NCBI GenBank assembly: GCA_016783225.1
Contig: JADHWZ010000103.1
Coordinates: 1-8,057, forward strand
DNA: 8,057 nucleotides
Origin: Dehalococcoidia bacterium
GTDB taxonomy: Bacteria > Chloroflexota > Dehalococcoidia > GIF9 > UBA5620
Direction of reading: 5' to 3'
In this document: in pieces, positions 1-6,207 of the stretch
Layout: each line of letters opens with the position of its first letter
Numbering within the stretch: the stretch's first letter is position 1
The notes under the pieces: model-generated
Database searches by the model: none
What the model saw: the letters and a program-made list of their open reading frames with translations, nothing else
What the model was told of the DNA's origin: nothing
Translations under genes and position numbers: made by a program

Positions 1-1
1 T

Positions 2-580
2 CACCGACATTCATACTGCGGCTGCAAGCCAGGCATAACGGATATCATAATGGGGGCCACTTCCCTGGTAGCCGAATACAACGGTGTAGGCAATGCCCCT
101 CACATCAGGGATGAACTGACTGAACTGACTATAATCGCCGAGCTAGCCTATGCCGCGGGCATTGCCGCCTCGGTGAAAGCTCACCCTACCTCCTCCGGAA
201 TTTATGAGCCTGCCTTCCTTTATTCCAACTGTGGAAGATATCTGACTGGGGTAAACGTCTACCACGAATACGATCTGTTAACTTCGATTGCCGGAGGTTT
301 GCCCTCCACCCTTCCATTTGAGCAGGATTGGCTGAACCCTGAAACCGGACCTTATTTGGAGAAGTATATAATGCGGAATCCTGAAATCCCGGCTGAAAAA
401 CAGCATCGCCTATTTCGCTTCATCTCCGATTTTTCCTGTTCTTCCAGCTCCGGCTGGGCTCAATATGCCGGCGTGCATGGCGGGGGTTCACCGATAATGG
501 AAAAAATCGGCATTAGAGGCCAGTATGACATGGAAGCAAAAAAGAATATCGCAAAGTACCTGGCTGGAATTACAGATTAG
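2..580 (+). CDS. AbfD/HpaB-superfamily protein, 4-hydroxybutyryl-CoA dehydratase-like, C-terminal part (5' end outside window)
   Basis: The reading frame is open from base 2, so the gene starts left of the window; 192 C-terminal residues are visible out of about 490 usual for the family. The first codons read HRHSYCGCKPG. This aligns with the segment of Clostridium aminobutyricum 4-hydroxybutyryl-CoA dehydratase (AbfD) that contains H292, Y296 and C299, and all three are conserved. In AbfD, H292 and C299 are [4Fe-4S] ligands next to FAD. Next come a YNGV...HIRDEL helix, a GGLPSTLP segment like the family's AGG..T.PS, and a C-terminal HGGGSP motif followed by an R-x-G...AKK..AKYLAGI tail, all typical of the family. 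The retained Fe-S ligands favour a dehydratase/isomerase over a flavin monooxygenase of the HpaB type, which lacks the cluster. One difference: the residue aligned with AbfD E455 is Ala (codon 467-469), so the substrate or reaction may differ. The enzyme would be cytosolic, acting on an acyl-CoA. The alignment is from memory. Confidence 0.85.
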   Translation, partial: HRHSYCGCKPGITDIIMGATSLVAEYNGVGNAPHIRDELTELTIIAELAYAAGIAASVKAHPTSSGIYEPAFLYSNCGRYLTGVNVYHEYDLLTSIAGGLPSTLPFEQDWLNPETGPYLEKYIMRNPEIPAEKQHRLFRFISDFSCSSSSGWAQYAGVHGGGSPIMEKIGIRGQYDMEAKKNIAKYLAGITD

Positions 581-613
581 AACATATCAGGATTCTACAT
601 AAATACAGCATAG

Positions 614-847
614 ACGCAAAAGTGGCCCTCATCATCGAGCGGCTCGCAAGGTATCCGTCAGACTATTGCTATCAATCTTGCAGACGCAGGAGCCGATTTG
701 CTGGACGCCGCCAGGCAGTTAGCTCAAGAACACGGAAGCATTTCCACCTCATACTTGCAGCGCCGCCTCCGCATCGGCTACCCCAGCGCCGCCCGGCTTA
801 TGGAAAAACTGGAAGAAGAGGGCTTCGGAAGAGAACCTACAGAATAA
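614..847 (+). pseudogene. FtsK gamma (winged-helix) domain remnant, no start codon
   Basis: The frame starting after the TAG at 611-613 and ending at TAA 845-847 contains, from about 692, the signature of the FtsK/SpoIIIE gamma domain: DLLDAARQLAQEHG, then STSYLQRRLRIGY, then AARLMEKLEEEGF. In FtsK this C-terminal winged helix recognises the polar KOPS-type guide sequences that orient the translocase. Here only the domain and about 25 upstream residues remain; the motor domain is absent. I find no ATG, GTG or TTG start before the domain in this frame, so it is most likely the 3' end of a deleted ftsK-like gene (chromosomal duplicate, phage or plasmid). A short protein using a rare start codon cannot be excluded. 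The overlapping longer frame from GTG 622 is Arg-rich and shows no family signature. Domain recognition is confident; pseudogene status is inferred. Confidence 0.75.
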
Positions 848-1195
848 GGTCAACGGCAGCATCACGGAATCCAAAAGAGATTGTCGGACTGACTATTGCT
901 TCTGGTGAGCCTTTGTGGCAGTTCCCGAATTTCCCTCGGAGAAAAAGAGGCTAATGCTGGCTTTGCACCTGCTGCTAATTACTCATTCGGTGTCTGCCGG
1001 GCAACAATACGATGTATTGTCTACACTACATAACAACAGCAGCACTGTGAGACGTCACAAACCCTAGAGGTCTGCAGTCCAATCTCCCTAAATGCTAAAG
1101 GAAACTATGACCTGCATCCCCGGCACATAGAAATACTCCTCCACCATCTTCTCAGCGTGTGAGACACAAAGGGAGGAGATCGGCTTTGACTTTTA
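848..1195. other. 348-bp gap without a recognisable gene; two small inverted repeats
   Basis: This gap separates the FtsK remnant from the minus-strand 171-aa gene, which ends just to the right. I see no convincing start plus ribosome-binding site on either strand. It holds a perfect inverted repeat at 1004-1020 (listed separately) and a weaker one at 1046-1059 (TGTGA, 4-base spacer, TCACA). On the minus strand, 1192 down to 1088 is a 34-codon open stretch with the protein-like text HAEKMVEEYFYVPGMQVIV. It has no credible start and follows tandem TAA stops, so it could be a fragment of a lost gene. No intrinsic terminator with a T-run was found. Confidence 0.5.
1004..1020. repeat. perfect 7+7 inverted repeat, possible operator
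   Basis: ACAATAC, then GAT, then GTATTGT: two perfectly complementary 7-base arms with a 3-base spacer. The size and symmetry suit a dimeric helix-turn-helix regulator. No promoter or regulator gene was recognised next to it, so the role is unknown; it may be a relic of a lost gene. Confidence 0.35.
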
Positions 1196-1711
1196 TTAAA
1201 CTTTTATTTTATCCAAAAGTTCCTTCGAGCTATTCAGTTTAGGTAACAATTTTTCAAGGATGAATTCTTTAACCAACTTAAGGGTTTTAATGTCCTTCTC
1301 TTTTAGGTTTAGTTTACTTTGTCTGCTTGGAGGAACTTGAGAGACTACCTCCCACTTAACTTTCTTTATCACGTCCAATTGTCTATTAACCTCAGCAACT
1401 CCGAAATATGTCTGCTCTACTTCCTCAGCTACTTGAGGGTTCTTAAAAGCAATATTTCCTTTACAGGCATCCCAAACTATGCCTCTTAACATAGAGAAAT
1501 CAACAATTCTTACTTGTCTGGAAGAAATGTCATCATCTATTTCTTTGCAGATTAAGTCACAAATTCGAATATTGTGAGCGATTTCATGCTTCACGATCCT
1601 GATAGCCTTTTGATATTCTCTTCGGGTTGAAAGGCGGTAGGCAAGCCACACCGAAAGTAATGCTATAAACAGGGGGACGACTATTGAAGATGTATACTGC
1701 CACCAAGTCAT
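1196..1711 (-). CDS. hypothetical membrane-anchored protein, 171 aa
   Basis: I do not recognise the family. The start is ATG at 1711, with AGGA seven bases upstream, and the gene ends in two consecutive in-frame TAA stops. Residues 8-25 form one hydrophobic helix (SSIVVPLFIALLSVWLAY), followed at once by Arg-rich RLSTRRE. By the positive-inside rule the rest of the protein would face the cytoplasm. The remaining 140 residues look soluble and mostly alpha-helical, charged, with two Cys in ICDLICKEI, a Trp-Asp-Ala-Cys stretch near the middle and a Lys-rich C-terminal helix. No catalytic motif was seen. It lies on the same strand as the 228-aa membrane protein, with about 385 bp between them that contain a possible 40-aa ORF, so the three could share a transcript. 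The DNA is AT-richer than the repair genes to the right, which fits acquired DNA. That it is a real gene is likely; its function is unknown. Confidence 0.75.
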   Translation of the reverse strand: MTWWQYTSSIVVPLFIALLSVWLAYRLSTRREYQKAIRIVKHEIAHNIRICDLICKEIDDDISSRQVRIVDFSMLRGIVWDACKGNIAFKNPQVAEEVEQTYFGVAEVNRQLDVIKKVKWEVVSQVPPSRQSKLNLKEKDIKTLKLVKEFILEKLLPKLNSSKELLDKIKV

Positions 1712-1736
1712 TCTAAAATCCTGTGCTAGTTATCAC

Positions 1737-1859
1737 CTACCGGTGTTTGTCAGATAGCCTCCAAGGTTGAGTTTCCCTTATCCTCAAATCGCCCTCCTTT
1801 ACCACCACAAACTCCAAAGCTCCGTCCCTTCCTAAAACCTTGAATACCGCATTCTTCAT
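1737..1859 (-). CDS. possible small ORF, 40 aa, unknown
   Basis: ATG at 1859 to TAG at 1737-1739 encodes 40 residues beginning MKNAVFKVLGRDG and ending LSDKHR. A Shine-Dalgarno-like AGGA (within TTAGGAAGCAGG) sits about six bases before the ATG. The peptide alternates hydrophobic and charged residues (LEFVVVKEGDLRIRE), as in a beta-strand pair. It has no Cys and no membrane segment. It lies 25 bases upstream of the 171-aa gene on the same strand, suggesting co-transcription. It could instead be a fragment of an older gene, since nearby DNA looks decayed. It is too short to judge by composition alone. Confidence 0.35.
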   Translation of the reverse strand: MKNAVFKVLGRDGALEFVVVKEGDLRIRETQPWRLSDKHR

Positions 1860-2058
1860 CCTGCTTCCTAAGCTACTCTCCAGCTATTCTTTGACAAGGC
1901 AATGGGAACTTATGGACTGCACCCCTATTATTGGACAGAAAGGGTTGGGAGAGCCTGACGGGGTACCCGAAGAAGCGGTATGATGATTTGTGGGTCCATA
2001 CTTGGGAAAGCAATATCAGCCCTGCCACTGCCCAATTCCTTTGTGTTTTGACTCCTTT

Positions 2059-2096
2059 CACCCACTGGGTTGTATCTACAACTGGGTGTACAGTGG
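2059..2096. repeat. interleaved inverted repeats, two alternative hairpins
   Basis: Three arm pairs are seen: GTTGTA (2069-2074) with TACAAC (2077-2082), CACCCA (2059-2064) with TGGGTG (2083-2088), and CCACTG (2062-2067) with CAGTGG (2091-2096). The last two pairs share bases 2062-2064, so the inner stem can be extended in two mutually exclusive ways. The element begins just after the TAA (2098-2100) of the minus-strand 228-aa gene. It could act as a 3'-end structure for that transcript, but no T-run follows on the minus strand, so it is not a standard intrinsic terminator. Confidence 0.45.
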
Positions 2097-2097
2097 A

Positions 2098-2784
2098 TTA
2101 TTGATTCGCTCTCCATTTGTCATTGAAGTCAACTCGCTTTATTTCACTAACCCCTTCTATGTCTCCGACAACATCAAACTCAATTTCAGTTCCTCCCAAG
2201 TAAATCAACTGAATCATAGCCCCATCATTCTTTTCCAAGATGCGCCATTCTACAGGTACATGACCAACCTTCCATGAGTCCAAAGAATGAAGAAGAGAAA
2301 ACTCTACTACCTCACGAGAAACATTAATTAGGGAAGTCTCCAATATATCCACGGGAGGAGTTGTACGTATGTATGTAGGACTAAGGATGTTTTCTGCTCT
2401 GATAGACTGTCTTCCCTTATTCCATATGGCCACCTGAACTGCAGTGATATCTACACAACCCAGTTCCTTGTCACGATACGATACTATCAAATCACGGCAG
2501 TGCTGGCTTGACACAATTACAGTAGGTGTTGGGCTTACGGCGTAAACTAACTCTCGCTTCTCTTGACTGGCAAAGAAAAAAAAGATTCCTGCAATACTTA
2601 CAATGAATGCGAGTATAGTGATAATATGTGACCAGTGAAGTGGCTGTCGTGTTGCAGGCCCTCCTATGTCAGGCTTTTCTGTAGGGGTAGGGATGGGCTC
2701 TCTCTCTTGGTAAGCTGGATATCCTGTTGGAGGCCTACTTACATAGGGAGGTGTAGGTGGTAAGCGTTGACTATTATTCTGCAA
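2098..2784 (-). CDS. hypothetical membrane protein with Pro-rich N-terminus, 228 aa
   Basis: The start is TTG at 2784, supported by an AAGGGGGG ribosome-binding site about eight bases upstream and by a promoter-like pair further up. Residues 1-48 are Pro-rich and look disordered (PPTPPY, RPPTGYP, IPTPTEKP). Residues 53-72 form one membrane helix that ends in FFFF. From about residue 78 a beta-rich soluble domain follows: ELVYAVSP, then a segment DITAVQVAIWNKGRQSI, then ILSPTYI. This pattern resembles an uncharacterised family, found in many bacteria, of single-helix proteins with a small beta-sandwich-like domain; that comparison is from memory and no function is known. C96 and C110 are the only Cys. 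Positive charges just after the helix (K76, R77) suggest a cytoplasmic C-terminus, though the topology is uncertain. It is likely co-directional with the 171-aa gene downstream. It is probably accessory DNA. Confidence 0.75.
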   Translation of the reverse strand: MQNNSQRLPPTPPYVSRPPTGYPAYQEREPIPTPTEKPDIGGPATRQPLHWSHIITILAFIVSIAGIFFFFASQEKRELVYAVSPTPTVIVSSQHCRDLIVSYRDKELGCVDITAVQVAIWNKGRQSIRAENILSPTYIRTTPPVDILETSLINVSREVVEFSLLHSLDSWKVGHVPVEWRILEKNDGAMIQLIYLGGTEIEFDVVGDIEGVSEIKRVDFNDKWRANQ

Positions 2785-2832
2785 GCTGTGATACCCCCCT
2801 TAGCTATCCAAAACCAATGCTACCATAAAAAG

Positions 2833-2861
2833 ATTAGATTACTATGAGTATGTCATATCAA
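2833..2861 (-). promoter_or_regulatory. sigma70-like promoter for the 228-aa gene
   Basis: On the minus strand, TTGATA (2861-2856, five of six matches to TTGACA) is followed after exactly 17 bases by TCTAAT (2838-2833, five of six to TATAAT). This would start transcription near 2826, giving a leader of about 42 bases that ends in the GGGGGG ribosome-binding site before the TTG start at 2784. The spacing and placement are convincing. The AT-rich background raises the chance-match rate. Confidence 0.5.
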
Positions 2862-3001
2862 ATACAATTCTTCAAGATATTGTTCTAGAGAGCACTGGCT
2901 ATCAACTCTATTGTCAAGGTAATACTACTTTGATCTATTTGACCCGCTGCCGAAAGTCAGTCCAGATAAGATGTCAGATTCTGCATTAAGAAAGGGGGCA
3001 T

Positions 3002-3091
3002 ATGAGCAGAAAAACATATACACGGGAATAGACCGTCAACAAGCTATCGGAGACTGAGGTTCCACCAGGCTAAGGAACCACAAGCAACATG
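3002..3091 (+). pseudogene. IS3-family transposase orfA, N-terminal remnant with two nonsense codons
   Basis: ATG at 3002, preceded by AAGGGGG, opens a frame reading MSRKTYTRE, stop, TVNKLSETEVPPG, stop, GTTSN. This follows the start of IS3-family OrfA proteins (Lys-Arg-Tyr-Thr-x-Glu-Gln-Ile-Val-x-Lys-Leu-Arg-Glu-Ala-Glu-Val). The stops at 3029 (TAG) and 3071 (TAA) stand where Gln is expected and are explained by single C-to-T changes of CAG and CAA. The helix-turn-helix core that should follow is missing because the frame runs into orfB sequence. Confidence 0.65.
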
Positions 3092-3195
3092 CCGCAGTTC
3101 GACCGCACAGCTTACTTGGTTACCGACCGCCGACTCCTGAAGCCATACAGCCAGCTCTCATGTCGGCAACTCTAACTCAAGAAGGGGTACAATGA
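3085..3195 (+). pseudogene. IS3-family transposase orfB, C-terminal remnant
   Basis: The frame from about 3085 to TGA 3193-3195 reads AAVRPHSLLGYRPPTPEAI followed by QPAL. This is the familiar C-terminal end of IS3-family (rve/DDE) transposases, consensus Asn-x-x-Arg-Pro-His-Ser-x-Leu-Gly-Tyr-x-Pro-Pro. The catalytic Asp-Asp-Glu residues lie in the deleted part. It is in a different frame from the orfA remnant, so no fused product is made. Confidence 0.85.
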
Positions 3196-3228
3196 TTTGG
3201 GGTGGGGCAGTGTAAATCGTCAGCATAA

Positions 3229-3256
3229 TTGGGACACTTATGGGACAGGATTTAAT
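3229..3256 (+). promoter_or_regulatory. possible promoter for the 91-aa gene
   Basis: TTGGGA (3229-3234, four of six to TTGACA) and TTTAAT (3251-3256, five of six to TATAAT) are separated by 16 bases. They sit about 20 bases before the gene's start codon, leaving room for its GGAGG site. The pair lies at the right edge of the IS remnant, so the element may supply the promoter. The short leader and the weak -35 box make this tentative. Confidence 0.3.
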
Positions 3257-3276
3257 AGACACATGGAGGCTACCTA

Positions 3277-3552
3277 ATGATACAGAAATTCATAGATGAT
3301 GACGGAGGTTATCTTCATTGGCTGAATGCCAACCCTATGGGCTTTGTTGTCAACTGTGAGCGTAGTCCTCGTGCTTCTTACCTCATACTCCATCATACTA
3401 CTTGCGGCACAATCAGAGGAGTACCGGCGCGAGGAAAGCGATGGACAGCAGACTATATGAAAGTTTGCTCATTGAGCAAGGTAGAGCTTGAGTCATGGGC
3501 AAGGATAGAGGTTGGAGGCGAGGTTAGTCCTTGTGGATTGTGTAATCCATGA
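3277..3552 (+). CDS. small Cys/His protein with Ada-like zinc-binding pattern, 91 aa
   Basis: ATG at 3277 is preceded by GGAGG at a spacing of seven, a strong ribosome-binding site. The N-terminal part (DDDGGYLHWLNANPMGFVVN) is followed by YLILHHTTCGTI, KVCSLSKVELESWA and the C-terminal end GGEVSPCGLCNP. H39 or H40, C43, C86 and C89 form an H-x3-C ... P-C-x2-C-x-P arrangement. It resembles the metal-binding domain of Ada (PF02805 type), where HxxxC-like and PCxxC pairs hold a zinc ion and contact DNA. C64 could be an extra ligand. I recall similar short unannotated proteins in many bacteria. The Ada comparison is my inference; sequence similarity beyond the ligand pattern is low. It stands alone between the IS remnant and a 4-helix membrane protein. 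A DNA-related role is possible but not shown. Confidence 0.75.
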   Translation: MIQKFIDDDGGYLHWLNANPMGFVVNCERSPRASYLILHHTTCGTIRGVPARGKRWTADYMKVCSLSKVELESWARIEVGGEVSPCGLCNP

Positions 3553-3564
3553 TCACAATTGTGA
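3553..3564. repeat. 12-bp perfect palindrome after the 91-aa gene
   Basis: TCACAATTGTGA starts on the base after the TGA stop of the 91-aa gene. It is perfectly self-complementary and could be an operator half-way between that gene and the downstream membrane protein gene at 3725. No T-run follows, so it is not a terminator. It may be a chance palindrome in AT-rich DNA. Confidence 0.3.
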
Positions 3565-3724
3565 ATTGGATATCAAAGATAACAAATTGGCTTCTTGTTC
3601 AGCGCTAGTTCGGTTCAGCCACGCCGGTCGGGTCTTTTTGACGGAGAGTAGCACACCCTAAGTGTTCTTTCTGTTGCTCAACATGCCTCTATATGATAGA
3701 TTTGAATCAAAGGAGGGAATAGTT

Positions 3725-4162
3725 ATGGGTAGATACGATGCAACTAGTAATAGAATTATGCTTGAGGAGATAAGGCATCAGCTTGACCGTCAAGAAAGGA
3801 CTACTTCATACCTCTTTTTGTTTAATATGGGTGTTGGTCTCATGGGGTTAAGCGCCGGTATAGGAATTGCCTCGCTTACCTCAAAAGACGTAAACTTTCT
3901 TGGCTTTTCTCTAGCGCTACTTTTTGCAGGTCTTCTATTAATATACTTGGCAGGGCTTGAACGTAGGCGATACTATCGCAGAAGGTTTGCTTCAACGGGC
4001 ACTATTCTGGTAGGTATAGGTGTACTCATATTCGCCTTCCCATTACCGTGTGTTACACCTATGATACAACAGCCCATAGGGGCATTTGCGACACTATTGG
4101 GAGCCATATTTTTGGTCTTGGCAGGCTGGTTACCTGAGAAAGAATTACGTGTAACAAACTGA
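3725..4162 (+). CDS. hypothetical four-helix membrane protein, 145 aa
   Basis: I do not recognise the family. An upstream GTG at 3662 is in frame, but the ATG at 3725 has an ideal AAAGGAGG eight bases before it, so I choose ATG 3725 (145 aa). Residues 1-27 are hydrophilic and helical (LEEIRHQLDRQERTT), perhaps a short coiled coil. Four hydrophobic helices follow, at about residues 28-50, 57-79, 90-108 and 116-137. The short loop between helices 2 and 3 is very basic (LERRRYYRRRFAS), placing that loop and both termini in the cytoplasm. No enzymatic or transport motif was seen. The gene converges on uvrB with about 50 bp between their stop codons and no clear terminator. It belongs to the accessory stretch rather than the repair block. 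Confidence 0.75.
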   Translation: MGRYDATSNRIMLEEIRHQLDRQERTTSYLFLFNMGVGLMGLSAGIGIASLTSKDVNFLGFSLALLFAGLLLIYLAGLERRRYYRRRFASTGTILVGIGVLIFAFPLPCVTPMIQQPIGAFATLLGAIFLVLAGWLPEKELRVTN

Positions 4163-4212
4163 CGAAACGTGTTGGGTGAGATAATGAAATCAACTTTCTG
4201 GTGGAATAATGA

Positions 4213-6207
4213 CTACTTGAACCTGGTCAGCGGTGAGAGGAGTTCCTCATCTTTTCTTAGTTCTATAATGCGATCGCGGAGCAAAGCTGCTTTCTCGAAC
4301 TCTAAATTCCTGGCAGCTTTCTTCATCTGAGATTCCAGGTCCTTGATGAGCCGGACAACCTCCTCTTTGGATATGGGAGTAGGCATGTAGGGGGCCTTGG
4401 CTTCAGCCACCACCTTAACTCGCTCGGTAATGTCCTTGATAGCCTTTCTTATTCCCTGCGGGGTAATGCCGTGCTCTTGATTGTAAGCCTCCTGGATTCG
4501 GCGCCGCCGACAAGTCTCCTCCATAGCTCCACGCATGGCTGCAGTCGCGGTATCGGCATACATGATGACATGACCACCCTCGTGGCGGGCAGCTCGGCCC
4601 ATCGTCTGGACAAGCGCCCCCTTCGACCTCAAGAACCCTTCTTTGTCGGCATCCAGGATAGCCACCAGACTCACTTCAGGCAAATCCAAACCTTCGCGGA
4701 GCAGATTTATCCCCACCACCACATCGTAAACACCAAGGCGAAGGTCACGCAGAATCTCCACCCTCTCCAGCGTGTCGACCTCGGAGTGAAGATAATGAGT
4801 CTTTATCTCCGTTTCTCGAAGGTAATCAGCCAGCTCTTCGGCCATCCGCTTGGTCAGTGTGGTTACCAGACAGCGTTCACCTCTGGCAACTCTGACCTTA
4901 ATCTGATAGATGAGGTCATCAATCTGTCCCTTAGTCGACTTGACTTCAATGGTGGGCTCCAGTAATCCGGTAGGGCGAACCAATTGCTCAACCACCTGCC
5001 GGCTATGCTCATACTCATAGGCGCCGGGAGTAGCCGATACATAGATGACCTGATTGATTCGCCCCTCAAACTCATCGAAATTGAGCGGCCGGTTATCCAA
5101 AGCGGAGGGCAGACGAAAACCGTAGTCAATCAGAGTCCGCTTCCGAGACATATCGCCGTGATACATACCCCGTATTTGAGGTAATGTCATATGTGACTCG
5201 TCAATAAACAGCAAGAAGTCATCGGGAAAATAATCGAGCAATGTCCAGGGTGGGCTTCCCGAAGCTCGGCGTTGGAGATGCCTGGAGTAGTTTTCCACCG
5301 CATGGCAGTAACCGGCTTCGCGAAGCATCTCCATGTCGTAATTCGTCCGTGTCTCCAATCTAGCCGCTTCCAGGAGCTTGCCCTGGCTTCTCAGCTCCTC
5401 CAGCCTCCCCTCCATCTCAATCCCGATATCCTCAATGGCCGCCACGAGCTTGTCGTGGGAGGTCACGAAATGCTTGGCCGGGTAAATATCAATCGAATCG
5501 CATTCAGTCAGCAGCTCACCGGTGAGCGGGTCAACGTGAACAATGCGCTCCACGTCGTCCCCCCAGAACTCAATCCTCAGCGCTATCTCTTCGTAAGCTG
5601 GCTGGATCTCCAGAGTGTCGCCTCGAATACGAAACCTGCCCCGAGTGAAATCGAAGTCATTCCTTTCATATTGCATATCCACCAGGCGGCGAACCAGCTT
5701 GTCCCGGTTGCATCTTTCGCCCCTTGTCACAGTAGCCACAAAGCTACGGTACTCCTCGGGTTCGCCCAGGCTATAGATGCACGACACCGAAGCCACTATC
5801 AACACATCCCGACGGTCAAGCAAAGCACGTGTAGCTGCATGGCGCAACTTGTCAATCTCTTCATTTATGTCGATTTCCTTCTCAATGTAGGTATCGGTGC
5901 TCGGTATATACGCTTCAGGCTGATAGTAGTCATAATAGCTCACGAAGTACTCTACGGCATTGTCCGGCAAGAATTCCTTGAACTCGGTAGCTAGCTGAGC
6001 AGCCAGGGTCTTATTGTGGCAGATAACCAGAGCCGGCCTCTGCAGTTTCTCAACGACGTTAGCCATGGTGAAAGTCTTGCCGCTGCCGGTCACCCCAAGC
6101 AATGTCTGCTGCTTATACCCGTTGGTCAGCCCATCAACCAACCCATCCACCGCTTGTGGTTGGTCGCCGGTAAGCCGGAAGTCAGACACAATCCTGAACG
6201 GCGGCAC
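4213..6207 (-). CDS. uvrB: UvrABC excinuclease subunit UvrB
   Basis: Complete, 664 aa, the usual family length. UvrB is the damage-verifying helicase-like subunit of cytosolic nucleotide excision repair. It is loaded by UvrA and then recruits UvrC. Visible motifs: Walker A GVTGSGKT (residues 38-45), the UvrB-specific beta-hairpin [12 protein letters not shown] (91-102) that inserts between DNA strands, motif II DESH (336-339), motif III VSATPG, and the C-terminal helicase motifs [12 protein letters not shown] and QTMGRAARH. The C-terminal UVR domain that binds UvrC is at about 614-651 ([13 protein letters not shown]). All key residues are intact. The start is GTG at 6207, with GAGG about eight bases upstream. 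Its first base is also the last base of the TAG of the upstream nuclease-like gene (TAGTG), implying translational coupling. It is the last gene of this minus-strand block. Confidence 0.97.
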   Translation of the reverse strand: MPPFRIVSDFRLTGDQPQAVDGLVDGLTNGYKQQTLLGVTGSGKTFTMANVVEKLQRPALVICHNKTLAAQLATEFKEFLPDNAVEYFVSYYDYYQPEAYIPSTDTYIEKEIDINEEIDKLRHAATRALLDRRDVLIVASVSCIYSLGEPEEYRSFVATVTRGERCNRDKLVRRLVDMQYERNDFDFTRGRFRIRGDTLEIQPAYEEIALRIEFWGDDVERIVHVDPLTGELLTECDSIDIYPAKHFVTSHDKLVAAIEDIGIEMEGRLEELRSQGKLLEAARLETRTNYDMEMLREAGYCHAVENYSRHLQRRASGSPPWTLLDYFPDDFLLFIDESHMTLPQIRGMYHGDMSRKRTLIDYGFRLPSALDNRPLNFDEFEGRINQVIYVSATPGAYEYEHSRQVVEQLVRPTGLLEPTIEVKSTKGQIDDLIYQIKVRVARGERCLVTTLTKRMAEELADYLRETEIKTHYLHSEVDTLERVEILRDLRLGVYDVVVGINLLREGLDLPEVSLVAILDADKEGFLRSKGALVQTMGRAARHEGGHVIMYADTATAAMRGAMEETCRRRRIQEAYNQEHGITPQGIRKAIKDITERVKVVAEAKAPYMPTPISKEEVVRLIKDLESQMKKAARNLEFEKAALLRDRIIELRKDEELLSPLTRFK

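Larger units (their letters stand above)
2940..3217 (+). mobile_element. internally deleted IS3-family element (ends uncertain)
   Basis: This stretch carries the two extremities of an IS3-family insertion sequence with the middle missing. The left part is an orfA start and the right part an orfB end (both listed separately), joined near 3081-3095. The flank before orfA (TGACCCGCTGCCGAAAGTCA from 2940) is placed where a left terminal repeat would be. A GGGGTGGGGCAGTGTAAA stretch (from about 3200) could be the right end, but the two match only weakly as inverted repeats. A second candidate right edge is the direct pair GGGACA...GGGACA at 3231-3247. A full-length IS3 element is about 1.2-1.5 kb, so roughly 1 kb has been lost. 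It cannot encode a working transposase. Confidence 0.7.

Noticed and set aside
622..954. 110-codon plus-strand frame from GTG
   Set aside because: Overlaps the FtsK gamma remnant in another frame, is very Arg-rich and Pro-rich, and has no family signature; it is a shadow.
1046..1059. CRP-like site TGTGA-N4-TCACA
   Set aside because: The spacer is 4 bases and not 6, no promoter or gene is nearby, and short arms like these occur by chance.
1088..1192. 34-codon minus-strand stretch with protein-like text (HAEKMVEEYFYVPG)
   Set aside because: No credible start or ribosome-binding site, and directly downstream of tandem stops; mentioned only as a possible gene scrap.
1873..2116. Two overlapping 62-codon minus-strand frames
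   Set aside because: No ribosome-binding site with sensible spacing, unlike any known protein, and they overlap the inverted-repeat region; probably chance.
1990..2277. 95-codon plus-strand frame
   Set aside because: Mostly antisense to the 228-aa gene, which has a better start, promoter and protein character.
3662..3724. GTG start for the four-helix membrane protein
   Set aside because: The in-frame ATG at 3725 has a near-perfect ribosome-binding site; the upstream GTG has none.
4163..4212. Bidirectional terminator between the convergent genes
   Set aside because: No stem of useful length with a T-run on either strand.
5272..5994. 240-codon frame antisense to uvrB (and other antisense frames at 4471-5184 and 6014-6280)
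   Set aside because: Lies wholly opposite well-conserved uvrB codons; long antisense frames are expected from codon bias.
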